DNA of 36,481 bases from a bacterium (GTDB taxonomy: Bacteria > Desulfobacterota > DSWW01), in contig JANQFG010000186.1 in the NCBI GenBank assembly GCA_028277985.1, forward strand, positions 1-36,481. The letters are read 5' to 3'. Made by a program: the position numbers and the translations under genes. Every line of letters starts with the position of its first letter. Within the stretch, counting starts at the first letter, position 1. Positions 23,684 through 32,590 of the stretch are shown here, one piece after another. Under the pieces are notes generated by a model that saw nothing but the letters and a program-made list of their open reading frames with translations, searched no databases and was not told the origin of the DNA.

Positions 23684-25021
23684 GTGAGCCATTCGGACTA
23701 CCTCTTCACGAACGCTCTGCTGGTTGACCCCGGGAACGGTATCTTCGGGCAGCGGGACCTGCTCGTACGTGACGGACGCGTCGAGGCGACGGCGCCCAGC
23801 CTGGCCCCTTATTCAGAGTGGAAGCGACCGGAAGGATCCCTCGAGATCTACGACCTGAAAGGGATGGCCCTGTTCCCCGGGCTCGTGGATATCCATATCC
23901 ATCTGCGGGTTCCGGGCCAGGAGCACAAAGAAGACCTGGTGAGTGGTACCGAGGCGGCGGCGGCGGGAGGATTCACCTCGGTCCTGGCGATGCCGAACAC
24001 GAGCCCCTGCCTGGATCGTTCCTCTGTCATACGGGATCTGATGAAGAGGGTTGCTTCCGAATCGGTCGTGCGTGTCTACCCGACCGGAGCGATTACCCGC
24101 GGGCAAAAGGGAAAGAGTCTGGTGCCCATGGAAGCCCTTAGACGGGAGGGTGTGGTCGCCTTCTCGGACGACGGGCGTCCGGTCATGGATGCGAACCTTG
24201 CGAGGAAGGCGATGCAGGCGTCCGTCACGCTCGGGTGCCCGACGATCTCTCATTGCGAAGACGATTGTCTCGCCCGGGGAGGGGCGGTGCAGGAAGGGGA
24301 TGTGGCCGAGAAGCTCGGCGTAAAAGGCATCCCTTCTGCAGCAGAAGACGTGATGACGGCTAGAGATCTGGCCCTGGCGTGGGATACGGGGGCCCATCTG
24401 CATCTGGCCCACGTGAGCACAGGGAAATCGATCGGGATGATCCGGAAAGCGAAGGACAAGGGCATCCGCGTAACGGCGGAAGTCACTCCTCACCACCTGG
24501 TTCTGGACGAGAGTGCAGTTCTGGAACTCGGCGCGAATGCCAAGATGAACCCGCCTCTCCGCTCAGCGGAGGATCTGCTTGCCCTTCGTGAGGGTTTGTG
24601 CGATGGGACCGTGGACGCGGTCGCCAGCGACCATGCACCCCACCATCCGGACGAGAAGGCAGCGGGGTTGGCTGAAGCGCCTTTCGGCGTCATAGGATTG
24701 GAGACTACGCTGCCGGTGTTGCTCTCGCTCGTGGACAAGGAGTGTATCGGTCTCGAGCGGGCGGTCGAGTTGCTTACGACCGGGCCCGCACGGGCGATGG
24801 GTCTTGACGCCGGAACCCTGGGGGCAGGCGACCCGGCGGATCTCGTGATCGTGGACCTGAACCGAACCTTCCGGGTGGATGTGAGCACGTTCCGGTCAAA
24901 GGCGAGGAACTGTCCTTTTGATGGCTGGTCGCTGAAAGGCCGCGCTCTCCTCACGATGGTGGGAGGGCAGGTGGTGTACGAAGACAGGGAACCCCTCGAG
25001 GATCGCATCACGAGGGGATAA
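23684..25021 (+). CDS. pyrC: Dihydroorotase
   Basis: 445 residues with a GTG start at 23684 and GGAG 10 bases upstream. Metal ligands His71 and His73 lie in DIHIHLRVPGQEHKED. ISHCEDD, LAHVST, VTPHHLVL and VASDHAPHHPDEK supply the rest of the metal and substrate site. AEAPFGVIGLETTLPVLL is typical of the bacterial type I enzyme that works with a separate aspartate carbamoyltransferase. It cyclises carbamoyl aspartate in pyrimidine synthesis. It begins 16 bases after lepB. The UDP- and dTDP-sugar pathways upstream ultimately draw on its product, but the link is probably incidental. Confidence 0.94.
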   Translation: MSHSDYLFTNALLVDPGNGIFGQRDLLVRDGRVEATAPSLAPYSEWKRPEGSLEIYDLKGMALFPGLVDIHIHLRVPGQEHKEDLVSGTEAAAAGGFTSVLAMPNTSPCLDRSSVIRDLMKRVASESVVRVYPTGAITRGQKGKSLVPMEALRREGVVAFSDDGRPVMDANLARKAMQASVTLGCPTISHCEDDCLARGGAVQEGDVAEKLGVKGIPSAAEDVMTARDLALAWDTGAHLHLAHVSTGKSIGMIRKAKDKGIRVTAEVTPHHLVLDESAVLELGANAKMNPPLRSAEDLLALREGLCDGTVDAVASDHAPHHPDEKAAGLAEAPFGVIGLETTLPVLLSLVDKECIGLERAVELLTTGPARAMGLDAGTLGAGDPADLVIVDLNRTFRVDVSTFRSKARNCPFDGWSLKGRALLTMVGGQVVYEDREPLEDRITRG

Positions 25022-25071
25022 ACAGAGAACAGAGAAGCAGGAGGTCTTCTCCTGCATGCGAAGAGGATGAG

Positions 25072-25545
25072 ATGGACCGAGTTCCCATGACACTGGAAGG
25101 CTATGAGAATCTGATGGCGGAGCTCAAACGGCTCAAGACCAAGGACCGCTATCAGATCGCCAAGGAGATCGAGATAGCGCGAGACCACGGCGACTTGAGC
25201 GAGAACGCGGAATATGATGCCGCAAAGGACAAACAGGGCCACATCGAGGCGAAGATCAGGGACCTGGAGGACAAGCTGGCCCGGGCGGATGTGATCGATC
25301 CCTCGAAGCTCGACTCGGACAAGGTGGTGTTCGGCGCCACCGTCGTCCTGGAAGATCTGGATACGGGGGAGGAGATTCGGGTGCAGATCGTCGGTCCGGA
25401 AGAGGGGGACGTGAAACAGGGGAAGATCTCTGTACACTCGCCCATGGCGCGGGCACTGATCGGAAAGGAACTGGAGGACGAGGCCGTTGTGAAAGCGCCG
25501 GGTGGGACCCGTTCGTACGAAGTGAAAGATATCCAATTCTGTTGA
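25072..25545 (+). CDS. greA: Transcription elongation factor GreA
   Basis: 157 residues, essentially full family length. The N-terminal coiled coil carries PMTLEGYENLMAELKRLK and the acidic tip GDLSENAEYDAAKDKQ that enters the RNA polymerase secondary channel. The C-terminal FKBP-like domain has VVFGATVVLEDLDTGEE, then ISVHSPMARALIGKELED. It rescues backtracked polymerase by stimulating transcript cleavage. ATG 25072 is preceded by a GAAGAGG-type ribosome site. Confidence 0.96.
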   Translation: MDRVPMTLEGYENLMAELKRLKTKDRYQIAKEIEIARDHGDLSENAEYDAAKDKQGHIEAKIRDLEDKLARADVIDPSKLDSDKVVFGATVVLEDLDTGEEIRVQIVGPEEGDVKQGKISVHSPMARALIGKELEDEAVVKAPGGTRSYEVKDIQFC

Positions 25546-25560
25546 GAAGTCGAACACTTA

Positions 25561-25620
25561 CAGGCCATGCCCGCAAGGGGCTAAACCTTCGGGCAGAACC
25601 TGCCGATCTTAGTAAAGATC
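25561..25620 (+). promoter_or_regulatory. Structured leader with two hairpins before the DUF5658-like gene
   Basis: The first hairpin pairs CAGG (25561-25564) with CCTG (25599-25602), TGCCCG (25568-25573) with CGGGCA (25590-25595) and AAGG (25575-25578) with CCTT (25586-25589). It has a symmetrical 3x3 internal loop, one bulged C and a 7-base loop GGCTAAA. A second hairpin, GATCTT/AAGATC around AGTA (25605-25620), follows at once. No T-run follows either, so they are not plain terminators. The pair lies in the 131-base gap between greA and the next gene and may be a riboswitch or other cis-acting RNA. It matches no class I can name. Confidence 0.45.
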
Positions 25621-25676
25621 TGACCAAACACGTTTAGATTAATACGCCTGTCTTCCCACATGGAGGAATAGTCTTC

Positions 25677-26147
25677 GTGGGTCACAACGTAGATATCGAC
25701 TTCGAAGAACAGGACCCCAAGCGGAGAAGGGTGCCGGACCGTAGGATGAACCCGACTCCCATCCTGAGCAAGTACACCCTGAAAGGCCGTAGAAAGGATG
25801 TGCGCAGGGACGAGGACAAGAAACGGCACATCTATGTGGATCAGTACAGTCTGCGGTTCTTCATACTTCTCCTGTCGATCCTCCTGCTGGGCGTAGCGGA
25901 TGCCTTGCTGACCCTGCACCACGTCCATGTGAACAATGCCGAGGAACTGAACCCGATCATGGACTTCTTCCTCGGAATGAGCCCGAAGATCTTCTTCAAT
26001 GTGAAGTACATCCTCACCGCCATCTGCCTGACGGTTCTCTGCCTTCACAAGAACCTGCCGATCGTCAAGTACCTCCTCGGCGTTGTCTTCCTCATCTATT
26101 TCGTGATTGTGCTGAATCACCTTTACCTGTTCACGCTCGTCTCCTGA
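25677..26147 (+). CDS. DUF5658-like small membrane protein
   Basis: 156 residues from GTG 25677 with GGAGG 10 bases upstream. A basic, polar N-terminal half (about 1-58, rich in RRR and KGRRKDVRRDEDKKR) precedes three or four hydrophobic helices. The segment LLGVADALLTLHHVHVNNAEELNPIM fits the DUF5658 pattern (Asp-x-x-x-Thr-Leu ... Glu-Leu-Asn-Pro) seen in small inner-membrane proteins of unknown function. It overlaps the Nudix gene by 1 base, so the two are translationally coupled. Confidence 0.65.
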   Translation: MGHNVDIDFEEQDPKRRRVPDRRMNPTPILSKYTLKGRRKDVRRDEDKKRHIYVDQYSLRFFILLLSILLLGVADALLTLHHVHVNNAEELNPIMDFFLGMSPKIFFNVKYILTAICLTVLCLHKNLPIVKYLLGVVFLIYFVIVLNHLYLFTLVS

Positions 26148-26668
26148 TGAGCGTAGAAGAAGAACTCGAGATCCTGGACGTGGTGGATGCCGACGATCTC
26201 GTGGTGGGCTCCATGGAGCGGGGGGAGATCCACCGCAAGAGGCTCTTTCATCGGAGCGTTCACGTCTTTCTGATCGACCCTGCCGGCAGGATCTACCTTC
26301 AGAAGAGGTCCTTTGAGAAACAGGAGCATCCCGGGAAATGGGATTCCTCTGCCTCAGGTCATGTGGACAGGGGAGAGTCGTACCAGGAAGCGGCAGCCAG
26401 GGAACTCGAGGAAGAGATCGGAGTGAGGGCATCACCGGACCCGGTCCTCAAGATTCGAGCCTCTGAAGAGACGGGCATGGAACACAGCATGCTCTTTCGG
26501 GTGGGGAGAAGGAGTACTGACCCGATGCCGAGGCCCAATCCCAGAGAGATTCTGGAAGGGCGCTTCTTTGATCCCGGGGAGATCGAACAAGGGCTGTCGT
26601 CGAACCCGGACGCATTCAGCCCTTCGTTTCGGTTGCTGTATGGGCTGTATCGGGAAGAAGGCGACTGA
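26147..26668 (+). CDS. Nudix hydrolase
   Basis: 173 residues. The Nudix box is complete: GHVDRGE, then SYQEAAARELEEEIGV (G-x5-E-x7-REUxEExGU). The N-terminal VDADDLVVGSMERGEIHRKRLFHRSVHVFL and later EKQEHPGKWDSSASGHV resemble the subgroup related to isopentenyl-diphosphate isomerase and YfcD. The substrate is unknown and is presumably a nucleoside diphosphate derivative or allylic diphosphate. The start overlaps the stop of the upstream membrane protein. The sirtuin gene converges on it with a 20-base gap. Confidence 0.88.
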   Translation: MSVEEELEILDVVDADDLVVGSMERGEIHRKRLFHRSVHVFLIDPAGRIYLQKRSFEKQEHPGKWDSSASGHVDRGESYQEAAARELEEEIGVRASPDPVLKIRASEETGMEHSMLFRVGRRSTDPMPRPNPREILEGRFFDPGEIEQGLSSNPDAFSPSFRLLYGLYREEGD

Positions 26669-26688
26669 CCCACCAGGACGAGAGAGAC

Positions 26689-27525
26689 TCAAGTGCTCTC
26701 CCAGAGAGCCAGAATCCTTGGCAGGATGTCCCCGCTGTTTCCCTCCAGGACGACCCCGTTCGGATGATTCCTTGCCAGTCCCTGGAAGGGATTGGGGCTC
26801 GGATTCACATCGATGAGCACGGCCTCAGGGTTCCGGGATACGATCTGGCCGATCTGCATCGGTAATGTGGTTGCCCCGGCCGTCCCCACTACCAGGAGGA
26901 GGTCGCTTCCGGTGGCCCACCGGATGGCGCTGTCCGCCTGGAAAAAGTGCTCGTCGTAGAACTCGTCGAACCAGAGAACATGGGGTCGGCTCAACCCCCC
27001 GCACTCGGGACAAGCAAGCGAGGCCCTTTCCTGTTCGCTCAAGGGTTCGTTTCTTCCCTTGTCCTTCAAATCCTCGGGAAGTGGCCGCAACTGGAGGCTG
27101 CAGGCCGAAGCGCAGCGCATGAAGTGCAGATTACCGTGTATCTGGAAGGTGCGCTCAGGCGTGCTGCCGGCCCGGAGGTGCAGGCCGTCCACGTTCTGCG
27201 TGATCAATCGAAAACGGTCGCCCAGGATCTGCTCGATTCGGACCACCGAGTGGTGCCCGGCGTTCGGATCTGCGTTGCGACAGACGGTCCTGCGGTAGAG
27301 ATACCAGGACCAGACCTCCCAGGGATCGACCGAGAACATGGCCACGGTTGCCATCTGCTCGGGCCTGTACTCCTTGGAACCGACGGTCCAGTAGCCCTCC
27401 GGCCCGCGGAAGGTGGGGATTCCACTCTCCGCGCTTATGCCCGCGCCGGTCAGGACCGAGACCTTTCCCTGGTCTTTTTCGAGCTTTGCGAGGAGACTCT
27501 CGAGCCTGGACAGCGAAGCTTCCAT
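26689..27525 (-). CDS. Sir2-family NAD-dependent protein deacylase (sirtuin)
   Basis: 278 residues from ATG 27525; TTG 27561, twelve codons upstream with GAGG nearby, is an alternative. NAD binding is by VLTGAGISAESGIPTFRGPEG. The catalytic region reads LITQNVDGLH and IHGNLHF with the catalytic His. The zinc module is present but uneven: one side is RCASAC (C-x3-C), the other ACPECGG (C-x2-C). LRPHVLWFDE-type and LLVVGTAGAT segments complete the Rossmann fold. The protein removes acyl groups from lysines using NAD. It is transcribed toward the Nudix gene. Confidence 0.92.
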   Translation of the reverse strand: MEASLSRLESLLAKLEKDQGKVSVLTGAGISAESGIPTFRGPEGYWTVGSKEYRPEQMATVAMFSVDPWEVWSWYLYRRTVCRNADPNAGHHSVVRIEQILGDRFRLITQNVDGLHLRAGSTPERTFQIHGNLHFMRCASACSLQLRPLPEDLKDKGRNEPLSEQERASLACPECGGLSRPHVLWFDEFYDEHFFQADSAIRWATGSDLLLVVGTAGATTLPMQIGQIVSRNPEAVLIDVNPSPNPFQGLARNHPNGVVLEGNSGDILPRILALWEST

Positions 27526-27761
27526 GGCCAAGTTATATCGAAAAGACACGCGCGTGATCAAACGCGCCTCATCCCGCCTTGACTTCCGCGGGCGTGATCT
27601 CCGATAGTAGAGGACTCCTCGTCCGGCCGAATCGCCTGGGTCGGGCTGCTGCTAGCTCGGGTTCTTTCTTGTCCGGCATTGATGAAGATATAGTTTAATG
27701 AAAACAAATAATTAGACAAAAAAGTTAAAGTGATCTAAAAGCCTCGGAAAGGGGGACAGGT

Positions 27762-28148
27762 ATGCCGATGAGAACGGTACTCACCCTCAACAGCATCGTT
27801 GCAATGCCCATGGGACTGCTCTTCACTCTGTTTCCCGGACTCATCCTCTCCAGTGTCTATGGTGCTTCCATGAATGAAACCGGAGCCGTGCTGGCGCGCA
27901 TGCTGGGGGGCGAGTTCCTCTGCTTCGGTGTGATCACCTGGCTGGCCAGGGGCAAGAGCCTGGAGACCCAGCTTCTGCTTGCCCTGGGTTGCTTCATAGG
28001 CTTCGGCGTGGGCGCTCTTGCGCTGGTCTGGGGCCAGATGATCGGTGTGTTCAACGCGCTGGGTTGGTTGATGGTTGCGACGTACGTGTTCTTTGCGTTG
28101 GCCTATGGTGTACTGTATGTGAAACCCCCCGTCCTTGACACACCTTGA
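27762..28148 (+). CDS. Small four-helix membrane protein, unknown function
   Basis: 128 residues, almost entirely hydrophobic, with four helices at about 8-27, 42-60, 68-90 and 96-120. The plan (Asn and small residues in helix 1, a GGEFLCFG turn at the second helix) is close to that of DUF4345-like proteins such as the one at 6267, but sequence similarity is low. GGGGGAC precedes ATG 27762; Met3 could also be the start. The upstream gap (27607-27740) is markedly AT-rich with poly-A tracts. Confidence 0.6.
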   Translation: MPMRTVLTLNSIVAMPMGLLFTLFPGLILSSVYGASMNETGAVLARMLGGEFLCFGVITWLARGKSLETQLLLALGCFIGFGVGALALVWGQMIGVFNALGWLMVATYVFFALAYGVLYVKPPVLDTP

Positions 28149-28240
28149 CCTGGTTCCCTATCCTTCTACAGTTTATACCCATAGCGAAATCTACCAGTAA
28201 CATGGGGCGGTCATTCGCCCGGCTTTAAGAGGCATCTCAC

Positions 28241-31200
28241 ATGGGAACAGAGCTTCCAACGACTTATGCACCCAAAGACTTCCAAGAGCAGATCACCCGG
28301 CGATGGCTCGAGGCGCAAGCCTTCTCAGCCACCCCCGACGAACGTTCGGCCGAGCGTCGCTACGTTATCATGATGCCCTTGCCAAATGTGACAGGGGCGC
28401 TCCACATGGGCCACGCCATGGACAACGTGATGCAGGACCTCCTGACGCGCTGGCACCGGATGATGGGGGACAATGCACTGTGGCAGCCGGGAACAGACCA
28501 TGCGGGAATCGCCACCCAGGCGGTGGTGGAAAAGCGCCTCTTCGAGCTCGAGGGAAAGACCCGTCACGACATCGGGCGTGAAGCCCTTGTGGAACGCATC
28601 TGGGCCTGGAAGGACGAGTATCAGCAGAGGATTGTAAGACAGCAACAGGAGATGGGCTGCTCTGCCGACTGGGACCGGCAGCGGTTCACCATGGATCCGG
28701 TCTGCAGCGCCGCCGTGCGTGAGACCTTCTTCCGCCTCTTCGTGGACCGGCTGATCTACCGCGGTGACCGTCTGGTGAACTGGGATTGTCAACTCCAGAC
28801 CGCAGTAGCAGACGATGAAGTCTACCACGATGCAGTGGCCGGACATTTCTGGTACGTGCGCTATCCGGTGATCGACCCGGAACCGGGTGAGCCTGCGCAC
28901 GTCATCGTGGCTACCACACGGCCGGAGACGATGCTGGGCGACACGGCAGTGGCCTGCCACCCGGATCCCGCGCAGACCCTGGACGAACGAATAGCCGAAC
29001 AGGAAGCCAAGGTCGCCGAAGCCGCTGCTCGGGACAAGGAGGAGGCAGAGGCAGAGCTTGCACGTCTGCAGGATGTCCGGAAGACCAAGCTGCCCGAGCT
29101 CGAGCGTCTTGTGGTGATGGCGAAGTCGGGTCGAAAGGTTCTGCTGCCGCTCCTCGAGCGGGAGATACCCATCATCCTGGATGATTGGGCCAAGCCGGAG
29201 TTGGGCACCGGGTGCGTGAAGATCACGCCGGCCCACGACCCGAACGACTACGAGGTCTGGCAGCGCCACGCTGAAGAGATCGACATCATCAACATTCTGC
29301 GGCCGGACGGAACCCTGAACGAGCGTGCAGGCCCCTATGCCGAGCTGGATCGATTCGATGCTCGCGACAGGGTGGTTGCGGATCTCGAGACACAGGGCCT
29401 TCTCGATTCGGTCGAAGACCGGGAGGTCGAGCTCGGTCACTCGGACCGGTCCAAGACGCCCATCGAGCCCTACCTGTCCAAGCAGTGGTTCGTGAGGATG
29501 GGGGACGTGGAAGGCGGAATCGTGTGTGGGCGGGGCACGGCGAACGAGTTTACGGCCGAGGGATTGGCGCAGGTCGCGATTCAGGCCACGAGCACTGACT
29601 GGAAGACCCCGAAAGGGCACGGCCTGACCTTCCATCCGGAGCGCTACACGAGCGGGTACGAAAACTGGCTGGCAGAGAAGAGGGACTGGTGCATCAGCCG
29701 GCAGCTCTGGTGGGGGCACAGGATTCCGGTCTGGACCGCCGTTTGCGAGAATGCGGCCCGTATGAAAGAAATCCTGGACGGTCTTCCCCGGGACGCGAAT
29801 GAATATCTGCACCTGTGGGTCGCTGACTCCTCGGGTACCCAGCACGATTCTGCTGAGGGCCTCGCCATGGCAGAGGCGGGCAATGCAGCCGACCTGGAAG
29901 TGCAGGTCTGTCTGCGGAACCTGCGGGCGGAAGAGCTCTACGCCGACCTTCTGAAAGGCTTGGGTCTCGAGCAGGACCCGGACGTCCTGGATACCTGGTT
30001 CAGCTCGGCCCTATGGCCCTTCAGCACCCTTGGGTGGCCGGACCCGGGCGGTGCGGCCATCGGCGAGGACCAGACCCCGCTCGGCGGAGCAAGCGACCGT
30101 GAGGATTCGTTCCCCTACTATTACCCCGGATCCTGCCTCGTGACGGCAAGGGACATCATCACCTTATGGGTGGCTCGTATGGTGATCATGGGCCTCTACA
30201 ACCACGGCGATATTCCGTTCACGGACTGCTTCGTGCACGCCAAGATCCTCGACGGCAAGGGCGTGACCATGTCCAAGAGCAAGGGCAACGGCATCGACCC
30301 TGTGGACATCATCGAGCAGTATGGCGCCGACGCCATGCGATATCTGATCTGCTCCATGGAGACGGGCATGCAGGACGTCAGGCTCCCGGTGCAGGCCGTC
30401 TGCCCGTCGTGCGGGACCATGGTCGAGCTCACCGATGCCGAACACGGCCGGACGATATTTACGTACCTGTGTACTTCCTGCAGCGCAGAGTTCGACGTGC
30501 TCGGAACCATGCCGGACGTTCCTTCCACAGGGGTGTTCAGCGACCGTTTCGAAGTGGGCAAGAACTTCTGCAACAAGCTCTGGAACGCCGCGCGCTTCGC
30601 GCTCATGAATCTGGGCGACCTCGGGTTTCAGCCCCTGTCGGCGGAGAGCATCCGGCCCGAGGACCACTGGATCCTTTCCCGCCTGTCGCGTGCGATCCGC
30701 GAGGTCACGGCTCATCTGGAAGAATACCGCCCCTCTGCGGCCATAACCGCGGCTCGGGAGTTCTTCTGGGGCGAGTTCTGTGATTGGTACCTGGAGTTGA
30801 TCAAGCCACGGATGCGCGACGAAGCCGAGGCGCCGATCGCCCGTCAGGTGCTTGCCGTCGGACTGGATCAGGTGCTCCGGCTGCTGCATCCCTTCGTGCC
30901 CTTCATTACCGAGCAGCTCTGGACCTATCTGAACCGACAGGCGCCGAAACGTGGCGTGACCGAAGAGTTGCCGGCATCCGATCTGTGTGTGCTCGCAGCC
31001 TGGCCCCAGCCCTGGGAGTCCTGGGAAGATGAGGCCCTGGAAGAAGAGTTCGATCGCGTGAAGCTTGTGATCAGCCGCCTTCGAGAGCTGCGTTCACGGT
31101 ACCAGGTGCCCCCGAGCAAGGAATTGCCGGCGGCCGTGAAGGCATCGGGTGAGCTTCTGGACCTGCTCGATCGTAACGCAAACCTGATTACCTTCATGGC

Positions 31201-31504
31201 CCGGTTGTCCGAGCTGAAAGCGGCGGAGGACGTGGACCGCCCCAAGAACGCAGCGAGCCAGGTGATCGGCGATATGGAGATCTTCCTGGGCGACGTCCTG
31301 GACCCGGAGAAGGAAAAGGCACGCCTCGAGACGCAGAAGAAGAAACTCGGAAAACAGCTCGAAGCGAGCAAGAAGAAGCTCGCGAATCCGAAGTTCGTTG
31401 AAAAGGCGCCCGCCGAGGTCGTGGAGGAGGAGAGGAACCGGGTGGAGGAATTGTCCGGGCAGATCGCCCTACTGGACAAGAACCTGCAGGCCCTGGAAGA
31501 GTGA
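28241..31504 (+). CDS. valS: Valyl-tRNA synthetase with extra insertions
   Basis: 1087 residues, longer than the usual roughly 880-950. The HIGH-type motif is ALHMGH (53-58) within PNVTGALHMGHAMDN. The KMSKS-type motif is TMSKS (676-680), with Thr replacing the first Lys. The editing domain shows ATTRPETMLGDTAV and TGCVKITPAHDPNDYEVW. Two inserts stand out: a charged coiled-coil of about 50 residues (248-299) in the editing domain and a zinc ribbon with Cys721, Cys724, Cys744 and Cys747. The C-terminal coiled coil (about 1010-1085) is the usual tRNA-binding arm. AAGAGG precedes ATG 28241. The enzyme charges tRNA-Val. Confidence 0.95.
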   Translation: MGTELPTTYAPKDFQEQITRRWLEAQAFSATPDERSAERRYVIMMPLPNVTGALHMGHAMDNVMQDLLTRWHRMMGDNALWQPGTDHAGIATQAVVEKRLFELEGKTRHDIGREALVERIWAWKDEYQQRIVRQQQEMGCSADWDRQRFTMDPVCSAAVRETFFRLFVDRLIYRGDRLVNWDCQLQTAVADDEVYHDAVAGHFWYVRYPVIDPEPGEPAHVIVATTRPETMLGDTAVACHPDPAQTLDERIAEQEAKVAEAAARDKEEAEAELARLQDVRKTKLPELERLVVMAKSGRKVLLPLLEREIPIILDDWAKPELGTGCVKITPAHDPNDYEVWQRHAEEIDIINILRPDGTLNERAGPYAELDRFDARDRVVADLETQGLLDSVEDREVELGHSDRSKTPIEPYLSKQWFVRMGDVEGGIVCGRGTANEFTAEGLAQVAIQATSTDWKTPKGHGLTFHPERYTSGYENWLAEKRDWCISRQLWWGHRIPVWTAVCENAARMKEILDGLPRDANEYLHLWVADSSGTQHDSAEGLAMAEAGNAADLEVQVCLRNLRAEELYADLLKGLGLEQDPDVLDTWFSSALWPFSTLGWPDPGGAAIGEDQTPLGGASDREDSFPYYYPGSCLVTARDIITLWVARMVIMGLYNHGDIPFTDCFVHAKILDGKGVTMSKSKGNGIDPVDIIEQYGADAMRYLICSMETGMQDVRLPVQAVCPSCGTMVELTDAEHGRTIFTYLCTSCSAEFDVLGTMPDVPSTGVFSDRFEVGKNFCNKLWNAARFALMNLGDLGFQPLSAESIRPEDHWILSRLSRAIREVTAHLEEYRPSAAITAAREFFWGEFCDWYLELIKPRMRDEAEAPIARQVLAVGLDQVLRLLHPFVPFITEQLWTYLNRQAPKRGVTEELPASDLCVLAAWPQPWESWEDEALEEEFDRVKLVISRLRELRSRYQVPPSKELPAAVKASGELLDLLDRNANLITFMARLSELKAAEDVDRPKNAASQVIGDMEIFLGDVLDPEKEKARLETQKKKLGKQLEASKKKLANPKFVEKAPAEVVEEERNRVEELSGQIALLDKNLQALEE

Positions 31505-31520
31505 GAATCATAGATATCCT

Positions 31521-31721
31521 CTAATCATGCTTCTCTTTGTCCTTGTGGTTTCCGTCCACCCTTTTCTTGTAGGCCATCACGTCCCTGAGGCGGAATCTCC
31601 ACATCCTGCCTGCCTTGTACGCCTTGATCTCCCCGCTATAGATCAGGGGATACAGATCGTCCGGACAGCAATCCAGAATGTGCGCGACGTCTCTCGGCCT
31701 CAGATAGGCTTTGTCCTGCAT
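31521..31721 (-). CDS. Excisionase/MerR-like small DNA-binding protein
   Basis: 66 residues on the minus strand with a strong GGAGGT ribosome site 7 bases before ATG 31721. The sequence KAYLRPRDVAHILDCCPDDL, LIYSGEIKAYKAGR, WRFRLRDVMAYKKR is the winged helix-turn-helix of the excisionase/AlpA-like 'helix-turn-helix domain' family: a recognition helix after a Pro, then a wing with GRMWRF. Such proteins act as excisionases or small regulators. No integrase is near. It converges with valS, whose stop is 16 bases away. Confidence 0.8.
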   Translation of the reverse strand: MQDKAYLRPRDVAHILDCCPDDLYPLIYSGEIKAYKAGRMWRFRLRDVMAYKKRVDGNHKDKEKHD

Positions 31722-32092
31722 TTTGACGTACCTCCGTTGTTGGGGAGAAGGCGCAGTTCTGCGACGACTCCGAGAAGTGAGAGAATCCTTGCTTTGTGGG
31801 CTAGGGAATGCGGGGCGAGGCGTCCTTGAACACTACTTGATGTCGGTTCTGAGATGCCGTGGGAGTGCCTGGTTCAGGAAGGATCTAAGAGGGAAGGGGC
31901 CCACCCTTGTCTGGTCGGTTTTGGTTGTTTTTCATATGCTCTTCATACATTGCCCGTTGGTTGTTGATTCCGAACTTAGTTTGCCGAAATCCATTTTCCC
32001 CTTTTAAGAAGGGGATGCATAATGCTCTGCACGCTTCTGTGTGCTATTGGGACGGTTAGATGGGTAGGGGTGCGGTTTAGTTCCCGTAAACG
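31722..32092. other. Region without a supported gene
   Basis: No open frame here has a ribosome site or recognisable content. A small perfect hairpin, CCCCTT (31998-32003) with AAGGGG (32009-32014), lacks a T-run. The upstream region of the minus-strand HTH gene lies at the left end, but I could not pick a convincing promoter. Confidence 0.4.
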
Positions 32093-32123
32093 AAAAACGG
32101 CCCTATCCGTGGTGGATAGGGCC
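32093..32123 (-). terminator. Intrinsic terminator of the Cys-rich lipoprotein gene
   Basis: A perfect 10-bp stem, GGCCCTATCC (32099-32108) with GGATAGGGCC (32114-32123), has a 5-base loop. On the minus strand five T residues (opposite 32097-32093) follow within two bases. It sits about 40 bases after the stop of the minus-strand lipoprotein gene. Confidence 0.85.
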
Positions 32124-32161
32124 GACCAAGATTTGATAGAACAAAGACAGCCAAGTGTAGA

Positions 32162-32590
32162 TTATCCGGGCAGATTGCATCCAGACGAGCAGACCCCCAG
32201 AGTCGTGAGACAGGCCTCGGCTTGACCTCCCTGGACTACGCAATCCACGAATCCTTGTCCGCAGTTCACGTAACAGGAACCGCAGACCGCCGTTTCCGAA
32301 TCCAGAAGAACAGCGATCGCCTGTTCGCAGGAGGAGGGCAGAGTGATTGCGTCGAAACAATCGTCCACGCATACCTCGTCACCCGGGGCGCACCCGTCCA
32401 AACAGGATTGCACACCAGGGGCGGCGGCTAGAACCGCGTCACCGCAGGTGCTCGAAGTGAGGGTGGACAGGGCTTGCTCGCATGACATGCCTCCCTCCTC
32501 GTCATCATCGTCTCCACACGCGGTGAGGCCGAGGGTAATGATCAAGCCGGAGCAGAGCAGCATCGCCAGCATCGGTTTCCAGAGTTTCAT
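32162..32590 (-). CDS. Cysteine-rich secreted lipoprotein
   Basis: 142 residues with AAGGAGA before ATG 32590. The leader KLWKPMLAMLLCSGLIITLG ends in lipobox LTAC (Cys25), followed by an acidic stretch GDDDDEEGG. The Asp at +3 after Gly may favour a particular membrane sorting, but the rule differs between lineages. The mature part holds more than a dozen cysteines, mostly in repeated short patterns (SSTCGDAV, QSCLDGCAPGDEVCVDDCF, SCEQA twice, CGSCYVNCGQGFVDCV). It is probably a disulfide-stabilised surface protein. Two SCEQA motifs suggest an internal duplication. Function is unknown. It has its own terminator. Confidence 0.8.
   Translation of the reverse strand: MKLWKPMLAMLLCSGLIITLGLTACGDDDDEEGGMSCEQALSTLTSSTCGDAVLAAAPGVQSCLDGCAPGDEVCVDDCFDAITLPSSCEQAIAVLLDSETAVCGSCYVNCGQGFVDCVVQGGQAEACLTTLGVCSSGCNLPG

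Noticed and set aside
25561..25620. Cyclic-di-GMP riboswitch before the DUF5658-like gene
   Set aside because: The GGGCAAACC and GGACGCAAAGCC-type conserved segments of the GEMM class are missing, so only an unassigned structure is reported.
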